A model generated the notes under the pieces. That model did not search any database and was not told the origin of the DNA. It worked only from the letters and a program-made list of their open reading frames with translations. Below, in pieces: positions 1-6,540 of a DNA stretch of 14,054 nt. This DNA comes from Bacteroidota bacterium (lineage in GTDB: Bacteria > Bacteroidota > Bacteroidia > Flavobacteriales > Flavobacteriaceae), in assembly GCA_024278565.1 (NCBI GenBank), contig JAJRSY010000082.1, positions 1 through 14,054 of the forward strand, given 5' to 3'. Position 1 is the stretch's first letter, and every line of letters begins with the position of its first letter. The position numbers and the translations under genes were made by a program.

Positions 1-1232
1 TTATAGACGAACTCCATGAAGATAAGGCCACCTATCTGATAAAGCTTCTTGATAGCGATAAAACCTCTGATGTGCTTACTGAGTTGGACGATGATGTTCG
101 AGAGGCTATTTTGGGCAATCTGTCAACCAAGGAAATTGCAGAGGAACTGGAAGAACTCGATACCGATGATGCCGCTGATATAATTGCGGAGCTTCCCGAG
201 GAAATCGTTGAAGAGGTCATTTCTGAAATCGAAGATCGAGAACATGCCAAGGATATTGTGGACCTATTGCGCTATGATGAACACTCGGCTGGGGGGCTTA
301 TGGCTAAAGAATTGGTGAAGGTCAAAGAAAATTGGAACGTGCTCACCTGTATAAAGGAAATGCGCGAACAGGCAAAGAATGTCACTCGTGTACATTCAAT
401 TTATGTAGTTGATGAGGAAGGGGTGCTCAAGGGGCGATTATCACTTAAAGATCTGTTGACCACCGCTACAACAGCCCCGATAAAGGATGTTTACATTACA
501 AAGGTAGATTCTGTAAATGTAAATGAAAAGCCAGAGGAAGTCGCCAATATTATGTCGAAATACGATTTAGAGGCCATTCCCGTAGTTGATGAAATAGGTA
601 GGTTGGCAGGTAGGATCACCATTGATGATATTGTTGATGTGATTCGTGAAGAGGCAGAGAAAGATTATCAAATGGCGGCGGGCATATCACAAGATGTAGA
701 GGCCGATGATAGTATTTGGGAACTCACCCGAGCCCGTTTACCTTGGTTGATATTGGGGCTTTTTGGTGGGGTAGGGGCTGCCGTAATAATGGGCGGTTTC
801 GAAGAAATGCTGAGCGAACATGCTATTTTGTTTCTTTTTACCCCATTGATTGCTGCAATGGCAGGTAATGTTGGGGTGCAATCAAGTGCAATTATAGTAC
901 AAGGTTTGGCAAGCAATGATTTAAAAGGGAGTATAGGTAGTAGGTTGATAAAAGAAATAGTATTGGCCATGTTGAACGGGGTCATTTTAGCAGCTATTCT
1001 ATTACTGTTCACTTGGTTTTGGAAAGGTGATTTTCCACTTGCCCTCGCCATTTCCATTTCGTTGATAGCGGTTATTATCGTAGCGGGTTTTGTAGGTACG
1101 TTTACCCCGTTATTTTTGCATAAAAGAGGAATCGACCCGGCCATTGCGACCGGACCGTTTATCACGACCATCAATGATATTTTCGGAATTCTGATCTATT
1201 TCTTGATTGCTAAGTCTATTTTGGGAATATAG
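1..1232 (+). CDS. mgtE: Magnesium transporter MgtE (5' end outside window)
   Basis: This encodes a Mg2+ channel/transporter of the inner membrane. The reading frame is open to the left edge (frame beginning at base 3), so the true start lies upstream; about 409 residues are present against roughly 450 for the family. In order there is an acidic, Leu-rich MgtE N-domain (…LEELDTDDAADIIAELPEE…), two CBS domains (roughly 300-480 and 490-660 nt; …IYVVDEEGVLKGRLSLKDLL… and …IPVVDEIGRLAGRITIDDIVDVI…), then a hydrophobic region from about 725 nt with several membrane helices (WLILGLFGGVGAAVIM, LFLFTPLIAAMAGNVGVQSSA, a C-terminal pair). The GNVGVQSS and GIDPAIATGPF segments are typical of the MgtE pore domain. 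In this family the N and CBS domains sense cytosolic Mg2+ and close the pore. The cupin gene follows after 54 bp, with no clear terminator between them. Confidence 0.95.
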   Translation, partial: IDELHEDKATYLIKLLDSDKTSDVLTELDDDVREAILGNLSTKEIAEELEELDTDDAADIIAELPEEIVEEVISEIEDREHAKDIVDLLRYDEHSAGGLMAKELVKVKENWNVLTCIKEMREQAKNVTRVHSIYVVDEEGVLKGRLSLKDLLTTATTAPIKDVYITKVDSVNVNEKPEEVANIMSKYDLEAIPVVDEIGRLAGRITIDDIVDVIREEAEKDYQMAAGISQDVEADDSIWELTRARLPWLILGLFGGVGAAVIMGGFEEMLSEHAILFLFTPLIAAMAGNVGVQSSAIIVQGLASNDLKGSIGSRLIKEIVLAMLNGVILAAILLLFTWFWKGDFPLALAISISLIAVIIVAGFVGTFTPLFLHKRGIDPAIATGPFITTINDIFGILIYFLIAKSILGI

Positions 1233-1286
1233 GAGGGTAAAAATAAAACACCCGAAATCATATTTTTTAACGTAAATCGCAGGATC

Positions 1287-1652
1287 ATGAAGCCCATAAA
1301 TCTTAAACAAAAACATACTGCTTTTAGCAAACAATGGCATCCACATCAAATTGCTGTTGTCGATGATATGCAGGTTCTTTTGGCAAAGATCAAAGATGAA
1401 TTTGTATGGCATGCCCATGAAAAAGAAGATGAACTCTTTCAGGTTTTAAAAGGAACGTTATATATGCAATATCGAGATCGAACTGAAGTAGTGGAAGAAG
1501 GTGAGATTATTGTAGTGCCAAAAGGTGTTGAACATTGTCCCTCGACCAAAAATGGTGAAGAAGTACACCTATTGCTTTTCGAAAAATTGAGCACTGCACA
1601 TACCGGTAATGTTCATGATAAGATGACACAAACCGTATATCCTAAAATATAA
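1287..1652 (+). CDS. Small cupin-fold protein
   Basis: This is a 121-residue single-domain cupin. Cupin motif 1 is visible at residues 42-56: H42-x-H44-x4-E49-x6-G56 (WHAHEKEDELFQVLKG). Motif 2 is at 72-83: G72-x5-P78-x-G80-x2-H83. The three His and the Glu are the usual metal ligands of the β-barrel, so a metal-binding or dioxygenase/isomerase-type function is possible, but the family is too broad to name a substrate. No signal peptide is seen, so it is probably cytoplasmic. The stop codon is 7 bp before the ATG of the downstream dehydrogenase gene, which suggests co-transcription. The ATG start is supported by the immediate lack of other in-frame starts and by the typical length of such mini-cupins. 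Confidence 0.85.
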   Translation: MKPINLKQKHTAFSKQWHPHQIAVVDDMQVLLAKIKDEFVWHAHEKEDELFQVLKGTLYMQYRDRTEVVEEGEIIVVPKGVEHCPSTKNGEEVHLLLFEKLSTAHTGNVHDKMTQTVYPKI

Positions 1653-1659
1653 GCTATTG

Positions 1660-2694
1660 ATGAAAGTACTCCACCTAGACACCAACCACCCCCTCATCAT
1701 TGAAGAATTAACAGCAATAGGTTTTCAGAATGATGAGGATTACACCTCAACAAAAGAGGAGGTAATGGCTAAAATACATGCATACGACGGCATCATCATC
1801 CGCAGTCGTTTTTCTTTGGATGCCTTCTTTCTTGAAAAAGCCACTAATCTAAAATTTATTGGCAGACTAGGTGCCGGTTTAGAAAATATAGATGTGGACT
1901 GTGCTAAATCAAAAGGAATTTTTTTGGCCGCCGCACCTGAAGGAAATAGGAATGCCGTAGGTGAACATACATTGGGCATGTTGCTGTCTCTTTTTAATAA
2001 TCTGAACAAGGCTGATAATGAGGTTCGTTCTGGTAAGTGGGACCGTGAGGGTAATAGAGGGATTGAACTCGAAGGTAAAATCGTTGGTATCATCGGTTAC
2101 GGGAATATGGGCAAGGCCTTTGCAAAAAAACTAAGGGGTTTCGACGTGAATGAGGTGATTTGTTATGATATAAAAGGTGGTGTCGGTAACGATGGTGCAC
2201 GCCAAGTGGGAATCATGGAGCTGCAACAAAAAAGTGATATTATCAGCCTGCACGTACCCCAGACCCCTTTGACCACTGGCATGGTCAATACCGGGTTTAT
2301 CAATGCCTTCGAAAAACAGTTTTGGCTATTGAACACCGCACGCGGCAAATGTGTGGTCACCGAAGATCTGGTGGCTGCATTGAAGTCAAAAAAAATATTG
2401 GGTGCCGGTCTTGATGTTCTGGAGTATGAGAAGGCCTCCTTTGAGGAAATGTTCACTTCGACTGCGCTCAGTGACCGTACAGGTGCTTCGGGTACCGAGC
2501 TTGGCCAAGGTGCTGGTGCTGAGCCTTTCGGCTTTGCTCAAGACAGGCGTAGTCAAAGCATGCCCGAGGCGTTCCAATACTTGGTTCAAGCTGAAAATGT
2601 GCTGCTTAGTCCGCATGTTGCGGGTTGGACGGTGGAGAGCAAAATAAAATTGGCCCAGACCGTCGTTGATAAGATCAAGGCAGAATTTTGCTGA
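1660..2694 (+). CDS. D-2-hydroxyacid dehydrogenase (phosphoglycerate dehydrogenase-like) with in-frame repeat insertion
   Basis: This is a 344-residue NAD-dependent D-isomer 2-hydroxyacid dehydrogenase, similar to D-3-phosphoglycerate dehydrogenase but without an ACT domain. The Rossmann motif is G146-x-G148-x2-G151 (GYGNMG), with D170 at the end of the second strand, as expected for NAD. The catalytic residues are visible: R228 (NTARGK), E257 (LDVLEYE) and H319 (LSPHVAGWT). An ATG at 1660 is preferred over the TTG one codon earlier. Residues about 266-300, between the catalytic Glu and His, look foreign (STALSDRTG…FGFAQDRR). They are encoded by DNA resembling a Bacteroidota dispersed repeat, and the flanking sequence (FEEMF … MPEAFQYLVQAENVLLSPH) reads smoothly across it. 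The frame is kept, so the gene may still work. The true substrate cannot be decided: serine biosynthesis is possible, but so is another hydroxyacid. Confidence 0.88.
   Translation: MKVLHLDTNHPLIIEELTAIGFQNDEDYTSTKEEVMAKIHAYDGIIIRSRFSLDAFFLEKATNLKFIGRLGAGLENIDVDCAKSKGIFLAAAPEGNRNAVGEHTLGMLLSLFNNLNKADNEVRSGKWDREGNRGIELEGKIVGIIGYGNMGKAFAKKLRGFDVNEVICYDIKGGVGNDGARQVGIMELQQKSDIISLHVPQTPLTTGMVNTGFINAFEKQFWLLNTARGKCVVTEDLVAALKSKKILGAGLDVLEYEKASFEEMFTSTALSDRTGASGTELGQGAGAEPFGFAQDRRSQSMPEAFQYLVQAENVLLSPHVAGWTVESKIKLAQTVVDKIKAEFC
2455..2560 (+). repeat. Repeat-like segment inserted in frame in the dehydrogenase gene
   Basis: About 105 bp inside the dehydrogenase gene looks unlike the rest of it. It begins with cttcgactgcgctcagtgac and ends with a block like cctttcggctttgctcaaga, and contains a 10-bp palindrome, cttggccaag, at 2500-2509. 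Both end blocks resemble dispersed repeats I recall from Bacteroidota genomes; that recognition is from memory and not checked here. The exact borders are uncertain, because no clean target duplication is visible. The frame stays open through the whole insert, adding about 35 residues. Confidence 0.6.
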
Positions 2695-2750
2695 CTTTTA
2701 GGAAATGAAGTACAAAGAAAATAATCGAGATATTTCAAAACAGTCTCTAA

Positions 2751-2895
2751 GGAATTGTAAAAGAATAACCAATCTGGGTCGCGTCCTGTTTAAACTTGTT
2801 ATTCCCACTCCCGAAACTTCGGCAGGTTTAACCGCACTGAAAAACCTGCCTGCCCGGCAGGCAGGCTTCGAGGTAGTTTACTCTTTTACAATTTC
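2751..2895. mobile_element. MITE-like element 1, TAA-flanked, 145 bp
   Basis: This is a 145-bp segment with terminal inverted repeats. The left end, ggaattgtaaaagaataa (2751-2768), matches the reverse complement of 2878-2895 at 16 of 18 positions. It is flanked on both sides by TAA (2748-2750 and 2896-2898), which fits a 3-bp target duplication. It contains a hairpin with arms cctgcctgcc / ggcaggcagg around one C (2845-2865) and the 13-mer gtttaaacttgtt (2788-2800), which is also in element 2. It has no coding capacity and would need a transposase from elsewhere. TNA-type 3-bp duplications are known for some IS5-family groups; linking this element to that family is an inference. Confidence 0.7.
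2845..2865. repeat. GC-rich palindrome inside element 1
   Basis: Two 10-bp arms, cctgcctgcc and ggcaggcagg, pair perfectly around a single C. The same palindrome, without the central C and with two more base pairs on each side, lies in element 2 at 8123-8146. It is REP-like and strongly GC-rich against an AT-rich background. Confidence 0.85.
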
Positions 2896-2898
2896 TAA

Positions 2899-3411
2899 GA
2901 CTACCCTCCTGAACGATAAGAAGTTTTTCCACATTATGGCAATCGTTGGTATAAGCGTGATTATGGGGATTTAACACTTACTTTTTGATTTGTCACTAAA
3001 CTTTGTATAAAGATACGGGCCTTGGGTATAATACTAAACCGCTATTGTTTTTGAGCCTTTGTTCTCTGTTGGTTATTTTAATTTAGCCATCCCCCGAAAA
3101 TTACATATTAAAACTTGTAAAATACTGGTTTCATTAATGCTTCCATAGGTTTTAAAATTGGAAAACTTTTTTGAAATGTCTAAAAATACAAAATTGTAAA
3201 TTACTTATATTCAAGGCTTTATTAGTTCTAATTTTGTTCAATAGCTATAAATTTGAAAAAAACGGGGGATGCCTAACTATTTTAATGTTAGTAATTCATA
3301 AATTTGTACTTCTTCCCCCTGCTTTCTCTTTTTGCATTATTCCTTTTTCAATTAAATATTTGAATATCCCGTAATGTACAACACTAAAACCACAATTATT
3401 TTTAGTATGTT
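2899..3411. other. AT-rich gene-free stretch
   Basis: No convincing gene is found between the first and second mobile elements. Short open frames here show no recognisable domain. One notable structure is a 9-bp inverted repeat, catcccccg at 3088-3096 and cgggggatg at 3263-3271, 166 bp apart. Two exact matches to the Bacteroidota -7 consensus TAnnTTTG occur at 3248-3255 and 3299-3306 (+), but neither has a TTTG/TTG at the proper distance upstream nor a gene downstream. The stretch may be the remains of a lost gene and its control region. Confidence 0.5.
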
Positions 3412-3647
3412 CTTTGCTTGGTTCTACCATTAATTTAGTGGAAGATTCAGATCAGTTTAAAATGAATGAATGTTAAAAATGCTTTAATGAGAGAATAGAA
3501 CAGCTATAATTATTTGCATATCAATACATTACATGTTTTTTTTATTCAATCATTGATTCATTATATCATTTTCATGTTGTTTTTTAAGATTATTTATAAC
3601 TAAAAATAGAATCTTACCCACACAAATAGTGGTAGAACCCTTTGCTT
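3412..3647. mobile_element. 220-bp MITE-like element with 8-bp target duplication
   Basis: The element proper is 3420-3639. Its ends are a perfect 10-bp inverted repeat, ggttctacca (3420-3429) and tggtagaacc (3630-3639). Weaker pairing continues inward; aagattc at 3442-3448 is mirrored by gaatctt at 3609-3615. It is bracketed by an exact 8-bp direct repeat, ctttgctt, at 3412-3419 and 3640-3647. Ends beginning GG plus an 8-bp duplication are what IS1595-type transposases produce; that assignment is inferred. It is non-coding and very AT-rich inside. It lies just downstream of the monooxygenase stop codon. Confidence 0.75.
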
Positions 3648-3670
3648 TTATTAAACTCATCTTGAGTTGT

Positions 3671-4816
3671 TCAGTTGTCTATTTCAAAAATATGTGCTGT
3701 TTGTTTTATGACTATCTTTTTGGGAGCTGTTCTCAAAATAAAGTTCCTTAATAGTATAGAAAATCTATTTTCGAGATGTGCCATTTTCCCAATTCGCCAA
3801 CTTGTGTTTACCACCTTGGTTGTTTTTTCTATTCTAATGTTTTGAAACTCTTGAAAAGCATTTTCTGTATTTTCAATAACTTTGTGTTTTGCCAAACAAT
3901 TGGCAAGTACTAGTGCACCTTCAATGGCCTGACAAGCACCTTGCCCCAAATTTGGTGTTGTGGCGTGGGCCGAATCGCCTAGTAAACATACATTTTTATT
4001 GTGCCAAGTAGCAATTGGCTTTAAATCTGCCATTTCATTGGCCAAGATATTTTCTTTGGGTGTAGATGTTATGGTTTGGTTCACTAAAGGATGAAAATCC
4101 AAATAAAGTTTAGACAAGTTGATATTTTTGAATTCTTCTTTATAATCTTTTTTATAGGTAACCAGGGCATACCAATAATAGGTGTCATCAGCAATGGCAA
4201 CAAATCCAAAACGCTTGCCTTTGCCCCAAAGTTCGTTTAACCCGGTTTGGTATTTTTTTGAGAGATGGGTTTTTGTGATTCCCCTCCAGCAAGCCTGTTT
4301 GGCAGTACGTAACTTAGTATTATTGAAAATGGATTTTCTAACAACAGAATGAATTCCATCTGCACCTATCAAAATTTCTGCCTGATGGTTTGTGCCATCT
4401 TCAAATTCTATTTCAATACCATTTTTCGATTGTGTTACTGTTTTTACTTTTTTATTGAGATGTATTGAAACGCCAGAAAGCTTACTTAGCAATATTTGAT
4501 GCAATGTGGCTCTGTGAATGGCTACTGATTTTACGTTGTGCTTTTTTTCAAAAGGTCTCAAATCAATTGCAGATAAGGGATTTAGTTTTTCATCTGTAAT
4601 ATTCATTGAGCTTGTATAACTGCCTGCCTCGACTATTTCTTCATACACGCCCAAACGTTTATAGACTTGCATTGCATTTAATGCCAAGTTTATGCCCGCC
4701 CCCGCTTTTTTAAACTCTGATGTCGCTTCAAATATTTCTACATCAAATCCTTTCTGTTTTAAAGCAATTGCAGTAGTTAAACCGCCAATTCCGGCTCCTA
4801 TGATCGTAATTTTCAT
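3671..4816 (-). CDS. FAD-dependent monooxygenase (group A, PF01494-type)
   Basis: This is a 381-residue flavoprotein hydroxylase-type enzyme that would use FAD, NAD(P)H and O2 to hydroxylate a small organic substrate. The N-terminal dinucleotide motif is G7-x-G9-x2-G12, with E30 at the end of the second strand binding the ribose. The family 'DG' motif is at 151-160 (GADGIHSVVR). The second FAD motif with the conserved GD is at 280-301 (GDSAHATTPNLGQGACQAIEGA). There is no signal peptide, so it is cytoplasmic. The start overlaps the stop of the upstream DUF2867 gene by 4 bp (ATGA), so the two are translationally coupled. A small hairpin (3654-3668) follows the stop and could be a weak terminator. 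The substrate cannot be read from the sequence; antibiotic, aromatic or isoprenoid targets are all possible. Confidence 0.88.
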   Translation of the reverse strand: MKITIIGAGIGGLTTAIALKQKGFDVEIFEATSEFKKAGAGINLALNAMQVYKRLGVYEEIVEAGSYTSSMNITDEKLNPLSAIDLRPFEKKHNVKSVAIHRATLHQILLSKLSGVSIHLNKKVKTVTQSKNGIEIEFEDGTNHQAEILIGADGIHSVVRKSIFNNTKLRTAKQACWRGITKTHLSKKYQTGLNELWGKGKRFGFVAIADDTYYWYALVTYKKDYKEEFKNINLSKLYLDFHPLVNQTITSTPKENILANEMADLKPIATWHNKNVCLLGDSAHATTPNLGQGACQAIEGALVLANCLAKHKVIENTENAFQEFQNIRIEKTTKVVNTSWRIGKMAHLENRFSILLRNFILRTAPKKIVIKQTAHIFEIDN

Positions 4817-5316
4817 ATCCTACCGTTTTTAACAGCATTTTTCAACATCACCTTTACTACTAGTTTATGAAATGGTTTGACAATGAAAAAATAGAACCTT
4901 CCAAACCAATTATTATACTGTACCAAAGTGCTAAAAAACGTTTCGCCATTTTCTTTTAAAACGGAAACCCTAAAATTGAGATGTTTCTCATCTTCACCTG
5001 CAATAATTTCATTTTCATTAATCGAATAGATCCTGAAAATGCCTGTTTTAGAACCTGTTTTTAGGTTGTCTTTAGTTATTTCAGTTCTATTTTTGTTAGT
5101 ATCAAGTCCAAATACACCAACAATTTTATTTCTTAATGCCAGTAGATTATTAACCCATTTTGGGCTATGGGCGAATACATTTATGTAGATGTTTTCTATT
5201 GAAATATCCCCATCACCCAATTTTACCTTATATGTGTCTTTGAAATCTATTGCTTCAATATAATTTCTGCACATACTATTTTCGGGAAGCTGGGTTGTAT
5301 ATACTTTACGTTTCAT
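4813..5316 (-). CDS. DUF2867 family protein
   Basis: This is a 167-residue protein recognised as DUF2867 from its overall pattern: an N-terminal part with SIENIYINVFAHSPKWVNNLLALRN, a central strand-rich section (GSKTGIFRIYSI…LNFRVSVL) and a C-terminal aromatic/basic end, NWFGRFYFFIVKPFHKLVVKVMLKNA. The function of the family is unknown; the fold is probably a lipid- or ligand-binding α/β barrel, but that is inference. There is no signal peptide; the hydrophobic patch near residues 135-150 is short. It is the first gene of a two-gene unit with the FAD monooxygenase (4-bp overlap) and is divergent from the TetR regulator across 76 bp, which suggests the pair is the regulator's target. Confidence 0.75.
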   Translation of the reverse strand: MKRKVYTTQLPENSMCRNYIEAIDFKDTYKVKLGDGDISIENIYINVFAHSPKWVNNLLALRNKIVGVFGLDTNKNRTEITKDNLKTGSKTGIFRIYSINENEIIAGEDEKHLNFRVSVLKENGETFFSTLVQYNNWFGRFYFFIVKPFHKLVVKVMLKNAVKNGRI

Positions 5317-5331
5317 TTTTATGATTTAGGT

Positions 5332-5339
5332 CAAAGGTA
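5332..5339 (-). promoter_or_regulatory. -7 box for the DUF2867-monooxygenase unit
   Basis: On the minus strand this reads TACCTTTG, an exact match to the Bacteroidota TAnnTTTG box, ending 16 bp before the DUF2867 ATG. No TTTG is seen at the usual -33 spacing, which would suit a regulated promoter. Confidence 0.45.
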
Positions 5340-5372
5340 CTAAACCATTGTATGATTAGGTCGGGTTTACTA
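5338..5372. promoter_or_regulatory. Candidate TetR operator in the divergent promoter region
   Basis: tactaaacc at 5338-5346 and ggtttacta at 5364-5372 form an inverted repeat matching at 8 of 9 positions with a 17-bp spacer. It lies between the two divergent -7 boxes. The spacer is longer than in most TetR operators, so the assignment is tentative. Confidence 0.3.
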
Positions 5373-5380
5373 ATTATTTT

Positions 5381-5388
5381 TATCTTTG
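5381..5388 (+). promoter_or_regulatory. -7 box of the TetR gene; probably leaderless mRNA
   Basis: TATCTTTG is an exact TAnnTTTG match and ends only 4 bp before the ATG at 5393. Transcription from it would begin at or next to the start codon, giving a leaderless or nearly leaderless message. No good -33 box is present. Confidence 0.45.
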
Positions 5389-5392
5389 TGAT

Positions 5393-6013
5393 ATGAAAAA
5401 CACAAAAGAGATAATTTTAAACACCGCTTTGGATTTATTCAATTCTGAGGGCTTGTCAAAAGTTACGCTTAGAACTATTGCAAACAAGATGGGTATCAGT
5501 CAAGGGAACTTGAATTACCATTTCAAAAAAAGGGACGATATCATAAATACATTGTACTTTCAGTTGGTAGCTCAAATAGATGGGGATATGTCAAAGAATC
5601 AAAACCAAGCTAAAGGGTTACGATCATTGCTTGGCCTGCCATCTATGATAATGGAAAGTTTTTATGATTATCGGTTTTTCTTGCTCGATTCTGTTCTAGT
5701 AATGCGCGAGAACAAGAAAATTAGAGCGCATTATTTGCAACTGATGAAAAAAAGGAAAAGTCAGTTTCTTAGCATATTAGAGCCATTGATAGATACTCAA
5801 TTGTTACGAAAAGAAATACTGCCAAATGAGTATGGTTTTCTATACAAACGACTCCAGATATTAAGTGATTTCTGGATTTCTGATGCCGAAATCACCCACT
5901 CACGATTAAATAGGAACATGATTTTGGAATATTCCCATCTTATCAATCAAGCCATTTTTCCGTATTTAACTGATAAAGGAAAGAAAGAATATTGTAGCCT
6001 TGTTGGTTGTTAG
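5393..6013 (+). CDS. TetR/AcrR-family transcriptional regulator
   Basis: This is a 206-residue DNA-binding repressor-type protein. The N-terminal TetR domain covers about residues 1-50: helix 1 IILNTALDLFNSEGLSKVT, then the helix-turn-helix LRTIANKMGISQGNLNYHFKKRDDII (about 26-51), with the typical Y-H-F-K after the recognition helix. The remaining 150 residues are helical and would bind a ligand and form the dimer. It is divergent from the DUF2867-monooxygenase unit with only 76 bp between the start codons, so control of that unit, and of itself, is the likeliest role. Its ligand is unknown. The end of the gene abuts the decayed DUF1801 gene. Confidence 0.88.
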   Translation: MKNTKEIILNTALDLFNSEGLSKVTLRTIANKMGISQGNLNYHFKKRDDIINTLYFQLVAQIDGDMSKNQNQAKGLRSLLGLPSMIMESFYDYRFFLLDSVLVMRENKKIRAHYLQLMKKRKSQFLSILEPLIDTQLLRKEILPNEYGFLYKRLQILSDFWISDAEITHSRLNRNMILEYSHLINQAIFPYLTDKGKKEYCSLVGC

Positions 6014-6014
6014 T

Positions 6015-6443
6015 GCGTTCAAATTACTGGAAACCCCATTAAACCTGTCTTAGGGGTTTGAAGAGCAAATGAGCTATGGTATATTTATGACACATGAAAA
6101 TTCGGGTTTTCATGTGTTATGAGTATATATTGGGTTGTGGAGCCATATTCTCTGTACGCTGATATTTGCCCTTGTTAAGCTGAGTTTCCCTTTCATAAAC
6201 CCTGCACTGCAAAAAAATTTCGTTGCACTATGTAATTCGGGAATTTATGCCAATCCAAAATTGTACGATTGGTTTGTTGGCGAGTATCCTAAATATGTAA
6301 AAACCAAATTAGATATGGGTAAGAGCTGCATCCGCTTTAAAAAAATGGAAACCATTCCGTATGAGCTTATAGCCGAGCTGTGCACCAAGATGACACCAAA
6401 AGAGTGGATTGTTCTTTATGAGAAAAATATCAAAAATAAATAA
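6015..6443 (+). pseudogene. Decayed DUF1801 family gene
   Basis: The 3' part reads as an intact DUF1801 C-terminus (SFPFINPALQKNFVALCNSG… then KLDMGKSCIRFKKMETIPYELIAEL), ending at 6443. Upstream the gene is broken in several ways. In another frame, 6015-6050 reads as a family-like stretch up to a stop TAG at 6051-6053, then GFEEQMSYG (6054-6080), which is a hallmark of the family. Next comes a 46-bp hairpin insertion (about 6080-6126), then VEPYSLYADICPC in a frame ending at TAA 6176-6178, and a frameshift into the 3' frame between about 6163 and 6200. The N-terminal 30 or so residues of a normal DUF1801 protein are absent. A TTG-started fragment from 6135 could be translated but would lack half the domain. 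Confidence 0.75.
6080..6131. repeat. 46-bp hairpin insertion in the DUF1801 pseudogene
   Basis: Two copies of tatatt (6080-6085 and 6126-6131) bracket a segment absent from the expected protein alignment. Inside is a perfect inverted repeat, acacatgaaaa (6090-6100) and ttttcatgtgt (6107-6117), with a 6-nt ttcggg loop. Removing 46 bp joins SYG to an LG-like continuation, as expected for the family. Its origin is unknown. Confidence 0.5.
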
Positions 6444-6480
6444 GGGATATTGTGAAATAATATATTGACAGGTCATTTCG

Positions 6481-6507
6481 TTGGTAGATAAAATTTTGGT
6501 ACATTTA
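6481..6507 (+). promoter_or_regulatory. Possible promoter of the TM2 gene
   Basis: TTG at 6481-6483 and TACATTTA at 6500-6507 (one mismatch to TAnnTTTG) are separated by 16 bp, slightly short for the Bacteroidota consensus. They lie 33 bp before the ATG at 6541. Confidence 0.35.
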
Positions 6508-6540
6508 TCCTTAGAATTAATCAACAAAATAAAAAGTAAA

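Noticed and set aside
2705..2974. 89-residue open frame starting after the dehydrogenase
   Set aside because: It runs through mobile element 1, including the palindrome, and shows no domain. The flanks do not join into a sensible protein when the element is removed.
3171..3374. 67-residue open frame in the AT-rich stretch
   Set aside because: Low-complexity composition, no domain, no promoter at the right place; likely chance.
6031..6059. aaacccc/ggggttt inverted repeat after the TetR gene, as a terminator
   Set aside because: The loop is 15 nt, no T run follows, and the right arm is part of the coding remains of the DUF1801 gene.
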